Source: Planococcaceae bacterium UBA3378
GTDB lineage: Bacteria > Bacillota > Bacilli > Bacillales_A > Planococcaceae
Assembly (NCBI GenBank): GCA_002359075.1
Contig: DEQA01000113.1
Coordinates: 1 to 10,561, forward strand
Reading direction: 5' to 3'
Length of the DNA: 10,561 nucleotides
Shown: positions 1-7,139 of the stretch, in pieces
Layout of the letters: every line of letters begins with the position of its first letter
Position numbering within the stretch: position 1 is the first letter of the stretch
Notes under the pieces: generated by a model
The model's input: only the letters and a program-made list of their open reading frames with translations
Told to the model about the DNA's origin: nothing
Database searches by the model: none
Translations under genes and position numbers: made by a program

Positions 1-161
1 GTTACCCCGATCTCATCAACCTGCGGATGCCTCTCCAACCACTCTTTTACCAGTTCCATTTCATTGGACGGAAATACTTCCAATGTTAATTCTCCCTCTT
101 GATTGATAAAAGCAAGCTTCGTTAAAGTGCCGCCTGTATCAATACCTATTACCTTTGCCAT
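1..161 (-). CDS. coaW: Type II pantothenate kinase, N-terminal part (gene runs off the left edge)
   Basis: Only the first 53 codons are present. The protein begins MAKVIGIDTGGTLTKLAF, which is the phosphate-1 loop (D-x-GGT-x-x-K) of the ASKHA kinase fold in the form typical of type II pantothenate kinases such as staphylococcal CoaW (about 265 residues in that family). Known role of the family: ATP-dependent phosphorylation of pantothenate, the first step of coenzyme A synthesis, in the cytosol. The ATG at 159-161 is preceded by an AAGGAG ribosome site at normal spacing, so the start is secure. It lies 54 bases downstream of the exonuclease gene on the same strand with no terminator between them, which suggests co-transcription. 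Another ASKHA or BadF-type kinase is possible because only the N-terminus is visible. Confidence 0.75.
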   Translation of the reverse strand, partial: MAKVIGIDTGGTLTKLAFINQEGELTLEVFPSNEMELVKEWLERHPQVDEIGV

Positions 162-215
162 TCGCCTTACTCCTTTTTATGCAGCGCCTTTTTTCACCTT
201 ATGTATAGAACATCG

Positions 216-1286
216 CTACACTTCGATTGTTTCTTTCGGGAATAAATCTCGTTTATTGAATTCTTCTATAATAAGGTGCTCATATTGCTTCAGCAACCGG
301 CAAATCTTTGCCTCATACGCACGAACGGAATTTTCATGCATGGAAAAACGAGCTATTGCCTCCTCATCATGTAGAAGATGCTGAAGTGACATTACTTCTG
401 TCTTCGGCAGACTGCAGCCATGCAAACGGAAAATCTTTGAGAGTGGTCTCAGTCCTGCCCGTGTCAGGATCACTTTCTTATTAACCGTCGCTACTATGCC
501 TGCCAGCATTTCCTCCGCCTTTTTGCTTGGATGGATTGTTGTTAATTGTATCACTTCCACTTCACCTTCTGCATTCATTCGTTTTTCCTCTTTCGTCGTA
601 AATGATAGCTTTTCGTAAAGAGTCGCTATTCCTTTACTCTCTAAACCTTGCGGAGAAATACGAAGATCAATGGAGGAAATGAGCAGATCATAATGTGTTT
701 CAGCCGGTTTCAGACTGGATAAAAGTACCCGCACTTCATTAGTTTTCTGCTCCTCAATAAGCTGTTCTCCTTTTACTGCTTCAAAAATTTGACGCAAACT
801 ATCCGCATCAGCCAATGCCCTATGCTGCGTCTTTGCTTCGAGCCCCAACTGCTCCATTAACCCAAGCAGGCTCGGCTGTTCCTTTAAATGATGGGCAATC
901 ATATATTTCTGCTGAAAGTCGATCATCGGGAAAATAAAATCATTTTTCATGTAATTTCTTTTCAGCTCTGCTTCAAGCACTTTTCGGTCAAACTCCCCAA
1001 ATGTGAGGAAAATGCAATCCTTTTGGCACCAGCGTTTGAATTTATACATCGCTTCTTTAAAGGAGGGGGCCTCCAGTAGCTGCTCGGTTTTAATGCCCGT
1101 CAATTTTTGGATATGCGTATTCAGCTTTTTAAATTTATACGGCTGGATAAGCTGGGTAAAAGTTTCGGTTGACCCATCCGTATTCCATTTAACAGCTCCT
1201 AGCTCAATTATGTATTGCTGACCGCGGATAAGAGCCGCCTCTATGTCGATACAGATATATGTATGTTTCCTTGTCACTTTCCCCAC
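216..1286 (-). CDS. DEDDh-family 3'-5' exonuclease with a long C-terminal extension
   Basis: 356 residues, starting with GTG at 1284-1286 behind a modest GGAAAG site; a GTG three codons later is an alternative. Residues 8-170 form an RNase T/DnaQ-like DEDDh exonuclease domain. All five catalytic residues are visible: D14 and E16 in CIDIEAA, D100 in FGEFDRKVLE, and H155 and D160 in HRALADADSLR. The family removes nucleotides from DNA or RNA 3' ends using two metal ions. The overall look resembles KapD-like exonucleases of Bacillus, but those are near 200 residues. Here residues 180-356 are an additional domain that I do not recognise, with no obvious membrane segment or BRCT/helicase motif. 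It is followed by a pantothenate kinase gene, probably in one transcript. Substrate and biological role are unknown. Confidence 0.8.
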   Translation of the reverse strand: MGKVTRKHTYICIDIEAALIRGQQYIIELGAVKWNTDGSTETFTQLIQPYKFKKLNTHIQKLTGIKTEQLLEAPSFKEAMYKFKRWCQKDCIFLTFGEFDRKVLEAELKRNYMKNDFIFPMIDFQQKYMIAHHLKEQPSLLGLMEQLGLEAKTQHRALADADSLRQIFEAVKGEQLIEEQKTNEVRVLLSSLKPAETHYDLLISSIDLRISPQGLESKGIATLYEKLSFTTKEEKRMNAEGEVEVIQLTTIHPSKKAEEMLAGIVATVNKKVILTRAGLRPLSKIFRLHGCSLPKTEVMSLQHLLHDEEAIARFSMHENSVRAYEAKICRLLKQYEHLIIEEFNKRDLFPKETIEV

Positions 1287-1508
1287 CTACAACTTTCCGA
1301 GATGGATCGTTCCATCCCAACTACCTTTTTCATATTGTAACGCAAATTTTGTATATTGGACACGTTCCTGTTTTAAATTTAGGATATTTTCCCTTATGGC
1401 ACGTTATTTCCAGAGATGTATCAACGTGTTTATTATACTTTATGTTTTATCTTTTACATGTTTTGCGATACGATAGAAGTATTGCAAGATAGACTGGAGG
1501 AACACTCA

Positions 1509-2342
1509 ATGACCGAAAAGGCACTGCAAAAGGATGCCATGCGCGTACTAAAAGAAACAAGCCGTACTTTTTATATTCCTATTACTTTTTTAGGTACAAA
1601 CTTGAAATATGCGGTAGGCTGTGCTTACTTGTGCATGCGTGCATTAGATGAAATTGAAGATCATGAACAAGTTGATAACCAAAGAAAACATGATATTTTA
1701 ATGAAGATAAAGGATCTTTTCCGCTCTCCATTTGATGAAGAAGCGTACCTCGAAGCACTTGGAGAAGAAAAAGAGAAAATGCCTGAAGTTACCCTCCGTA
1801 TGAAGGATTGGATTGAAGTATGTCCTGAAGGAGCGCGTGCTATTATGTTTGAAGCGTGTGAGGAAATGGCATACGGAATGGGAAAATGGGCGCAAAAAGA
1901 CTTTAATGTAAAAACTAAAGAAGATTTAGACGAATATACATACTATGTGGCAGGTCTTGTCGGCCGTATGCTTTCACAAATGTTTGAATGGGAGACGGGC
2001 TTAAAAACCGACCAGGACCTTGCAATAGGATATGGCCGCGGACTGCAGGCTGTCAATATTCTACGCAATGAAAAAGAGGATATGGAAGAGCGTGGTGTAC
2101 GCTTTGTACCGGATGGCTGGACACGGGATGATTTATTTAAATATGCAGAGGAACAGCTGGCACATGGTGATGCTTATACCGAAAGTACACGTAGCAAAAA
2201 GAAAGTATACATGTTTTCTAAACTCCCTCTTGTGCTGGCCCATAAAACATTAGCTGTAATGAAGGAAGGCCGTGAAAAAATGTCACGCTCTGAGGTCGAA
2301 CAATTAGTCGAAGAAGTTAAGGCGGTAGAAGACGACGAATAG
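1509..2342 (+). CDS. Squalene/phytoene synthase family protein (altered second Asp motif)
   Basis: 277 residues. The ATG at 1509 follows CTGGAGGAAC, a strong ribosome site; an in-frame ATG at 1416 lacks one. Family signatures in order: SRTFYIPI at 18-25, the first Asp-rich motif DEIED at 47-51 inside RALDEIEDH, YYVAGLVG at 145-152 (very close to the squalene-synthase form), and the second motif NILRNEKED at 183-191. The last is normally N-x-x-R-D-x-x-x-D; here the first Asp is Asn187, while D191 is kept. Known family members condense two prenyl diphosphates head to head to squalene or phytoene. Bacillus YisP, with the same fold, is instead reported as a farnesyl diphosphate phosphatase. The gene stands alone, with no carotenoid or hopanoid genes in view and its own terminator at 2345-2378. 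Fold assignment is confident; product is uncertain. Confidence 0.8.
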   Translation: MTEKALQKDAMRVLKETSRTFYIPITFLGTNLKYAVGCAYLCMRALDEIEDHEQVDNQRKHDILMKIKDLFRSPFDEEAYLEALGEEKEKMPEVTLRMKDWIEVCPEGARAIMFEACEEMAYGMGKWAQKDFNVKTKEDLDEYTYYVAGLVGRMLSQMFEWETGLKTDQDLAIGYGRGLQAVNILRNEKEDMEERGVRFVPDGWTRDDLFKYAEEQLAHGDAYTESTRSKKKVYMFSKLPLVLAHKTLAVMKEGREKMSRSEVEQLVEEVKAVEDDE

Positions 2343-2344
2343 GT

Positions 2345-2378
2345 AAAAAAGGAGGCGGGCTTATCCCCCTCCTTTTTT
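2345..2378. terminator. Bidirectional intrinsic terminator between convergent units
   Basis: An AAAAAAGGAGG arm at 2345-2355 pairs with CCTCCTTTTTT at 2368-2378, extended inward by GGG/CCC with one unpaired C. A-tract on one side and T-tract on the other make it usable from both strands: for the squalene-synthase-like gene on plus and for the dsdA operon on minus. Confidence 0.85.
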
Positions 2379-2441
2379 GATCTTTTAGCAGACAGCTGCT
2401 CTGCTGACTATTCGCTTTTCCTTCCTTACTTTTACTGTGTT

Positions 2442-2792
2442 TTATAAAAATAGAAGAATTCCAATAGCGCTTATTAAACAAACACTTACATATACAAACG
2501 AAACGATATACTTCTTTTTCTCCTTGTAAAATAATCGTTCAAGCAGTGTACGGATTGCATATAACATAGCAAAAAATAAAAACACTAAAAAATATAGTTG
2601 CTTTCCAGTTGCACCGCTTGCTGAAAGAAAGGCAAGAAAGAGGATACAGGCAATTATTTCAAATAACATGTGCTTTTTATTAACAAATTGATCGGTAAAT
2701 TTTTCATTCTTCTCGATTTGATATTTCTTGCGTAAATACAAATCAAAAACACCGGCCGCGATAACGGCACCTATTAAAATAGTTATGAACAT
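2442..2792 (-). CDS. Small membrane protein, DUF4181-like
   Basis: 116 residues. The ATG at 2790-2792 is preceded by AGGAGA at good spacing, whereas the longer open frame would start inside dsdA without a comparable site. Four hydrophobic segments are visible at about residues 2-19, 44-59, 66-82 and 96-115. Between segments 1 and 2 is a charged loop with FVNKKH (36-41), and before segment 4 is LLERLFYKEKKKYI (83-96). This FVN-K-H and E-x-x-x-x-x-E-K-x-x-x-Y pattern resembles the DUF4181 family of Bacillales, whose function is not known. It begins 10 bases after the dsdA stop, with its ribosome site overlapping the end of dsdA, so it is the last gene of that operon. Family recognition is from memory of the pattern and only moderately sure. 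Confidence 0.7.
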   Translation of the reverse strand: MFITILIGAVIAAGVFDLYLRKKYQIEKNEKFTDQFVNKKHMLFEIIACILFLAFLSASGATGKQLYFLVFLFFAMLYAIRTLLERLFYKEKKKYIVSFVYVSVCLISAIGILLFL

Positions 2793-2802
2793 GATAAGTC
2801 TC

Positions 2803-4125
2803 CTATTTCTCTGTTTGTAAATATGCCTGGCGCACCTCTTCAGGAACCATATTTCCCCCTGTAGACCATACGAGATGTACGGCATTATCCATCTTTTCCG
2901 TTAATTGATGCATTTTTACGTATTCTGTCCCCTCTGATACAAGCTGAATCGGCCCGAACACACCGGCATGTGCTGATGGCTCCATGAAAATATTTTCCAG
3001 CTCAAACATCGCCTTTAAGCTTCTGCATAAAAAGCTATCATCAACTGTGTAGCAGCCGCTAATAACGGTTTCCATTATAGAACCGACAAATTTTGATGGT
3101 CTTGCTACTGCTAATCCATCTGCCTCCGTTTTATTTGTCAGACCAATGTCTTTTACCGAAATCTCATCATGAAGTCCCGTCATCATGCCAAGCAGCATAC
3201 AAGGTGATTGAACCGGCTCACCGAAGAAGATATGCACATGCTCTCCAAAAATCTGCTGCAGACCATATGCTACCCCGCCAGGAGCTCCTCCAACACCACA
3301 AGGAATATATACGAATAATGGATGGTCTCCGTCAACTTTTATATTCGATGCTACCAGCTGTTCCTTTAAACGGAGAGCAGCTACAGCATAACCGACAAAT
3401 AAATCTTTCGAATTTTCATCATCTACAAAATGGCACATCGGGTCGGCCTCTGCTTCCTTTCTTCCCTGGTTAACTGCCATGCTGTAATCGGCCTTATATT
3501 CTTTTACTTCCACCCCGAGAGAACGAAGATGATCCTTTTTCCATTCTTTTGCATCAGCAGACATATGCACAGTTACTTGGAAACCAAGTTTTGCACTAAT
3601 AATCCCTATACTTAAGCCGAGATTTCCAGTAGAACCTACCGCCACTTTGTAATGCGAGAAAAACTCTCTCAATTTATCTGAAGCTAATAGAGTATAATCA
3701 TCGTTTTCCTTCAGATAGCCATGTTCCATCGCTAATGCTTCAGCATATTTCAGTACCTCATAAATACCGCCGCGTGCTTTTATAGAGCCTGACACAGGCA
3801 ATGCGTGATCACATTTCAACAGCAGTCTGCCCGGTATTTCAATGGCATGCCTTCCTTCGATCATTGCTTTCATTTCCGCGATTTCACGAATATCCGATTC
3901 AATCAAGCCATTTAATATAACTGTTTCGGGAAAGGCAGTCATAAAATAAGTAGAAAATCGGCGCAGTCTTGCGTCAGCCTCCATTACCTCCCTCATAGAA
4001 ATTTCCGGTCTATTATAGGAAGCATTTCTCTTTTCATTCACCCAAAATACAATTTCTTCACTTTGCAGCGATTGAATCAATGGGAATTCCGAACTTAATT
4101 GAGCTGAATCGTTTAAATGGTTCAT
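2803..4125 (-). CDS. dsdA: D-serine dehydratase (D-serine ammonia-lyase)
   Basis: 440 residues, full length for DsdA (about 440-450). It is a fold-type II PLP enzyme that converts D-serine to pyruvate and ammonia in the cytosol. Visible features: the PLP Schiff-base lysine K116 in SGSIKARGG, the phosphate-binding loop GSTGNLGLS at 164-172, a second glycine-rich stretch CGVGGAPGG at 276-284, and STGGNMVP at 421-428, the segment that contacts the pyridine nitrogen in this fold. The N-terminal lead-in with FWVN at 27-30 is also typical of DsdA. The ATG at 4123-4125 has a GAGAGGT site that lies inside the 3' end of the upstream yqxD-like gene, only 5 bases away, so translation is probably coupled. 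No dedicated LysR-type regulator or D-serine transporter is seen nearby. Confidence 0.93.
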   Translation of the reverse strand: MNHLNDSAQLSSEFPLIQSLQSEEIVFWVNEKRNASYNRPEISMREVMEADARLRRFSTYFMTAFPETVILNGLIESDIREIAEMKAMIEGRHAIEIPGRLLLKCDHALPVSGSIKARGGIYEVLKYAEALAMEHGYLKENDDYTLLASDKLREFFSHYKVAVGSTGNLGLSIGIISAKLGFQVTVHMSADAKEWKKDHLRSLGVEVKEYKADYSMAVNQGRKEAEADPMCHFVDDENSKDLFVGYAVAALRLKEQLVASNIKVDGDHPLFVYIPCGVGGAPGGVAYGLQQIFGEHVHIFFGEPVQSPCMLLGMMTGLHDEISVKDIGLTNKTEADGLAVARPSKFVGSIMETVISGCYTVDDSFLCRSLKAMFELENIFMEPSAHAGVFGPIQLVSEGTEYVKMHQLTEKMDNAVHLVWSTGGNMVPEEVRQAYLQTEK

Positions 4126-4130
4126 ATCTT

Positions 4131-4589
4131 TTACCTCTCTTTTTTGTTTTGAATGATTCGTTCACAAAGTTGTCGAAATTCCTTTTCGAACGAAATATTA
4201 TTTTCTTCTGTACGCTTTTTCGGCCCTTTTAACCTACCGCCGGCACGTCTGATTTTTGCACTTTCGTAACGAAAGGCAAGTAATTGATCGATATTATCAG
4301 AAGTCAATTCTCTGCCGTTAGCATCCATTACGTAAGCTCCTTTTGCAATACACATTGCTGCTAGGCCATAATCGCCCGTTAACACAACATCCCCTTTTGA
4401 AAGCGTATTAACTAGCTTAAAATCAACCGAATCAGGTCCTTTCGGCACAATAATTGTTATTGCATTTTCACGTTCGATGCGATGAGAAGTATCGCAAAAC
4501 AAGATTGGTTTCATCTCATAATGAGATGAAATAAACAGCGCCAGATCAATAACAGGACAGGCATCTGCATCAATTAATAACTGAATCAC
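4131..4589 (-). CDS. UPF0178 / YaiI-YqxD family protein (PIN-like fold)
   Basis: 152 residues from the chosen GTG at 4587-4589. Family marks: IDADACPV near the N-terminus (residues 6-13, acidic D7 and D9), GPDSVDF at 51-57, TGDYGLA at 71-77 and the basic RAGGRLKGPKKR at 115-126. UPF0178/DUF188 is predicted to be PIN-nuclease-like, with clustered acidic residues; no firm function is established. Start choice: an ATG five codons upstream (4602-4604) has no ribosome site, while GGAG lies 9 bases before the GTG. A TATAAT -10 on the minus strand at 4619-4624 would leave almost no leader for the ATG. It is the first gene of an operon with dsdA and the DUF4181-like gene, which is different from its better-known neighbourhood beside dnaG/sigA in Bacillus subtilis. 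Confidence 0.88.
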   Translation of the reverse strand: MIQLLIDADACPVIDLALFISSHYEMKPILFCDTSHRIERENAITIIVPKGPDSVDFKLVNTLSKGDVVLTGDYGLAAMCIAKGAYVMDANGRELTSDNIDQLLAFRYESAKIRRAGGRLKGPKKRTEENNISFEKEFRQLCERIIQNKKER

Positions 4590-4618
4590 CAAAATACACT
4601 CCATTCAAAAATGCCTAA

Positions 4619-4624
4619 ATTATA
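4619..4624 (-). promoter_or_regulatory. Candidate -10 element for the yqxD-dsdA operon
   Basis: On the minus strand the bases read TATAAT, a perfect sigma-A -10 hexamer, about 30 bases before the GTG start of the yqxD-like gene. The -35 position is poor (TGGGTA-like), so the call is tentative. Confidence 0.4.
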
Positions 4625-4667
4625 TTATTCCAATATAACATTACCCACTCTTCCCATCTGTTCATAT

Positions 4668-4690
4668 AAACTTTACAAAGTGTAAAGTTT
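4668..4690. promoter_or_regulatory. Perfect palindrome, likely regulator-binding site between yqxD and gdhA
   Basis: AAACTTTACA (4668-4677) and TGTAAAGTTT (4681-4690) are exact inverted repeats around a three-base AAG spacer. No T-tract follows, so it is not a terminator. It lies 11 bases upstream of the candidate gdhA -35 (4702-4707) and in the divergent gap, where an operator or activator site could act on either unit. I cannot match it to a named regulator box. Confidence 0.6.
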
Positions 4691-4701
4691 CGAGAATTAT
4701 A

Positions 4702-4730
4702 TTGAATTGTTTGATAAATAATAATACGAT
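4702..4730 (+). promoter_or_regulatory. Candidate sigma-A promoter of gdhA
   Basis: TTGAAT at 4702-4707 and TACGAT at 4725-4730 with a 17-base spacer; each hexamer matches the consensus at four of six positions. Start of transcription would be near 4737, giving a short leader with the GGGGGT ribosome site at 4749-4754. Confidence 0.5.
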
Positions 4731-4760
4731 ACAGCTAACAAATTTTTTGGGGGTAACATA

Positions 4761-6134
4761 ATGACGATAATTACTACGACAAATGACACACGTTCCAAAG
4801 AATATATTGATTCCGTATTTACAAAACTAAAGCAAAAAAATTCACACCAGCCGGAGTTTCTTCAGGCAGCTGAAGAAATTTTATTTTCCCTTGCTCCTGT
4901 TCTTGCACAGCACCCGGAGTATATTGAGCATAACATTTTAGAACGTATTATAGAGCCGGACCGGATTATATCTTTCCGTGTGGCTTGGCAGGATGATGCC
5001 AATAAAGTACAGGTGAACCGCGGCTACCGTGTCCAATTTAACAATGTGATCGGACCGTATAAAGGCGGTCTCCGTTTCCATCCTACAGTAAACGAATCCA
5101 TCATGAAATTTCTAGCTTTTGAACAGATTTTCAAAAATGCTCTAACTGGTCAGCCAATCGGAGGCGGCAAGGGTGGTTCTGATTTTAATCCGAAAGGAAA
5201 GTCAGATGCAGAAATTATGCGCTTCTGCCAAGCGTTCATGACTGAATTATACCGTCATATTGGTCCGGATGTCGACGTTCCCGCCGGCGATATTGGTGTA
5301 GGTGCCCGGGAAATAGGCTATATGTGGGGCCAATATAAGCGTTTACGCGGGGCTTACGAAGCTGGTGTACTGACTGGCAAGAAACCGGGCTACGGCGGAT
5401 CGTTAGCCCGAAAGGAAGCAACAGGTTATGGGTTAGTATACTTTGTAGCAGAAATGTTACGTGAAAAAGGCGAGACATTCGGTGATAAAACAGTCGTTGT
5501 ATCCGGTTCAGGTAATGTAGCGATTTATGCAATCGAAAAAGCGCAGCATTACGGCGCAAAAGTTGTGGCTTGCTCGGACTCATCAGGCTATATTTACGAT
5601 GCGGAAGGGATTGATCTTGCTGCACTCAAGGAAATTAAAGAAGTAAAAGGCGATCGTATACAAACTTATTTACATTACCGTCCAAATGCGGAATACCATG
5701 AAGGCTGCACAAATATTTGGTCTATCCCTTGTGATATAGCGCTTCCTTGTGCTACGCAAAATGAAATCAACGGAGACTCAGCCCGCCTGCTACTTGCGAA
5801 CGGCACAAAATTCGTTGCTGAAGGAGCAAATATGCCTTCCGATTTAGAAGCGATCAATATTTACCTTGAAAACGATATTTATTTTGGTCCTGCTAAAGCG
5901 GCGAATGCTGGAGGAGTGGCCGTATCCGCTCTGGAAATGGCACAAAACTCCGGCCGGACTGCTTGGTCATTCCAAAAAGTAGACGAAAAGTTACAGGGCA
6001 TTATGAAATCAATTTATGCTGAATCAAAAGAAGCAGCTGAAAAATACGGCTATGCCGGAAACCTTGTTGTCGGATCAAATATTGCCGGCTTTATAAAAGT
6101 AGCAGATGGTATGGTTGCTGAAGGCATTTATTAA
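4761..6134 (+). CDS. gdhA: NADP-type glutamate dehydrogenase
   Basis: 457 residues, the usual size of the small hexameric (class I) glutamate dehydrogenases. The reaction is 2-oxoglutarate + NH4+ + NADPH to glutamate. Substrate domain: PYKGGLRFHP at 99-108 (K101), FEQIFKNAL at 120-128 (K125), GGGKGGSDF at 134-142 with the catalytic lysine K137, and PAGDIGVGAREIG at 174-186 with the proton-transfer aspartate D177. Nucleotide domain: GSGNVA at 249-254. The following strand ends CSDSSG (271-276), as in the NADP-using E. coli enzyme, so an assimilatory role is likely; this coenzyme call is inference. The ATG follows TTTTTTGGGGGTAACATA. The gene is alone on its transcript, with terminator 6254-6296 about 120 bases past the stop. 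The upstream palindrome is a candidate control site. Confidence 0.95.
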   Translation: MTIITTTNDTRSKEYIDSVFTKLKQKNSHQPEFLQAAEEILFSLAPVLAQHPEYIEHNILERIIEPDRIISFRVAWQDDANKVQVNRGYRVQFNNVIGPYKGGLRFHPTVNESIMKFLAFEQIFKNALTGQPIGGGKGGSDFNPKGKSDAEIMRFCQAFMTELYRHIGPDVDVPAGDIGVGAREIGYMWGQYKRLRGAYEAGVLTGKKPGYGGSLARKEATGYGLVYFVAEMLREKGETFGDKTVVVSGSGNVAIYAIEKAQHYGAKVVACSDSSGYIYDAEGIDLAALKEIKEVKGDRIQTYLHYRPNAEYHEGCTNIWSIPCDIALPCATQNEINGDSARLLLANGTKFVAEGANMPSDLEAINIYLENDIYFGPAKAANAGGVAVSALEMAQNSGRTAWSFQKVDEKLQGIMKSIYAESKEAAEKYGYAGNLVVGSNIAGFIKVADGMVAEGIY

Positions 6135-6253
6135 TCGGAATCAATAAAACATAAATTCCACATTTTCTATTTTTAACAAAAGGGGCATCCGAACGGCATT
6201 TTTGCTGTTCATCTGTTCCAAAAGATAACGACGTATTGATCATATTATTTGGA

Positions 6254-6296
6254 GGAGCCGCCTTGTTAATGGTAACTTTCAAGGCGGCTCCTTTTT
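6254..6296 (+). terminator. Intrinsic terminator of gdhA
   Basis: A perfect 12-base stem, GGAGCCGCCTTG (6254-6265) with CAAGGCGGCTCC (6280-6291), has a 14-base loop and ends in TTTTTCT. The roughly 120 bases between the gdhA stop and this stem hold a weaker hairpin (about 6191-6210) and no convincing gene. Confidence 0.9.
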
Positions 6297-6365
6297 CTAA
6301 CGAATTCGTCAGACGTCTTTCTTTTAAAAACGAACATTTTGATATATGCTCACAATAAACATTCG

Positions 6366-6374
6366 TGTTATAAT
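6366..6374 (+). promoter_or_regulatory. Extended -10 promoter of the purC-like gene
   Basis: TGTTATAAT is a perfect extended -10 (TG-n-TATAAT) 31 bases before the GTG start. There is no good -35 at the matching distance, as is usual for extended -10 promoters. Its presence also argues against the upstream in-frame ATG at 6346 as the start. Confidence 0.6.
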
Positions 6375-6405
6375 GATTTTGATCTTACATAACGGAGGTT
6401 TTCTT

Positions 6406-7092
6406 GTGGAATTAATTTATACGGGTAAAACAAAAAATGTTTTTAAACTCGAAGACGATCATTACTTATTACAATTCAAAGATGATGTAACAGGAGAAAA
6501 TGGCGTATTTGACCCTGGCGCAAACACTGTCGGATTAACAATTGCCGGCGCTGGTTTAGCTGGTCTTAAACTGACTTCATTCTTTTATTCCAAGTTAAAC
6601 GAGCAAGGCGTGCCTACTCATTTCGTAGATGCTAATTTCGACGATGCAACAATGACTGTGAAACCGGCCACAGTATTCGGAAAAGGATTAGAAGTAATTT
6701 GCCGGTTCAAGGCTGTCGGTTCATTCCTTCGCCGTTATGGTGCATACGTACAGGAAGGCCAGGATCTAGATTCATTTGTAGAAGTGACAATCAAGGATGA
6801 TGAACGACTTGACCCTCCTATTTCTGCAGATGCCTTGCATATGCTCGGTATTTTATCTTTAGATGAGTATGCTATTCTAAAGGAACGCACAATTGAAATT
6901 TCCAAATTTGTTGCAACAGAGCTGGAGAAAAAAGGATTAACACTTTATGACATCAAGCTGGAATTTGGCCGTGATGCAAAAACAAACGAAATTCTGTTAA
7001 TCGATGAAATTTCAGGCGGAAACATGCGTGCATATAAAGGCGACACTTACATCGAACCGCTTGAACTTGAAAAAATCATGCTGGCCGACTAA
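6406..7092 (+). CDS. purC: Phosphoribosylaminoimidazole-succinocarboxamide synthase (SAICAR synthetase), stand-alone
   Basis: 228 residues. The start is the GTG at 6406, 7 bases after CGGAGG; the upstream in-frame ATG lies before the promoter -10. SAICAR synthetase joins CAIR and aspartate using ATP in purine synthesis. Family motifs: YTGKTKNVF at 5-13 (ATP-site lysine), FKAVGSFLRRYG at 101-112, VEVTIKDDERLDPPIS at 125-140, LYDIKLEFGR at 180-189 and IDEISGGNMR at 199-208. The classical enzyme usually reads DEISPD-x-x-R; here GG replaces PD, which I associate with a divergent PurC subgroup in Firmicutes. No other pur gene is adjacent and the gene has its own promoter and terminator, so it is either a relocated sole copy or a second paralog. 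Fold call firm, exact substrate slightly less so. Confidence 0.85.
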   Translation: MELIYTGKTKNVFKLEDDHYLLQFKDDVTGENGVFDPGANTVGLTIAGAGLAGLKLTSFFYSKLNEQGVPTHFVDANFDDATMTVKPATVFGKGLEVICRFKAVGSFLRRYGAYVQEGQDLDSFVEVTIKDDERLDPPISADALHMLGILSLDEYAILKERTIEISKFVATELEKKGLTLYDIKLEFGRDAKTNEILLIDEISGGNMRAYKGDTYIEPLELEKIMLAD

Positions 7093-7102
7093 TCCATAGA
7101 CA

Positions 7103-7139
7103 CCTCCCTTTTTTCTACAAAAGGGAGGGTTTTTCTTTT
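7103..7139 (+). terminator. Intrinsic terminator of the purC-like gene
   Basis: A perfect 10-base stem, CCTCCCTTTT (7103-7112) with AAAAGGGAGG (7119-7128), is followed by GTTTTTCTTTT. It begins 10 bases after the stop codon. Confidence 0.9.

Noticed and set aside
1416..1508. 31-codon N-terminal extension of the squalene-synthase-like protein
   Set aside because: The strong GGAGG site precedes the ATG at 1509, and the extension has no family similarity and no ribosome site of its own.
2387..2405. Hairpin AGCAGA/TCTGCT downstream of the 2345-2378 terminator
   Set aside because: The stem is only six bases with no T-tract on the useful side. It may be chance or a minor barrier for the minus-strand operon.
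3093..3473. 126-codon plus-strand open frame within dsdA
   Set aside because: It lies opposite conserved dsdA coding sequence and its translation has no family features.
5236..5625. 129-codon minus-strand open frame within gdhA
   Set aside because: It is the antisense shadow of conserved gdhA motifs and has no ribosome site.
6191..6210. Hairpin GAACGGCA/TGCTGTTC after gdhA considered as the terminator
   Set aside because: It contains a wobble pair, has no T-tract, and a far better terminator follows at 6254-6296.
6091..6282. 63-codon minus-strand open frame after gdhA
   Set aside because: It overlaps the end of gdhA and the terminator stem, and has no ribosome site or family resemblance.
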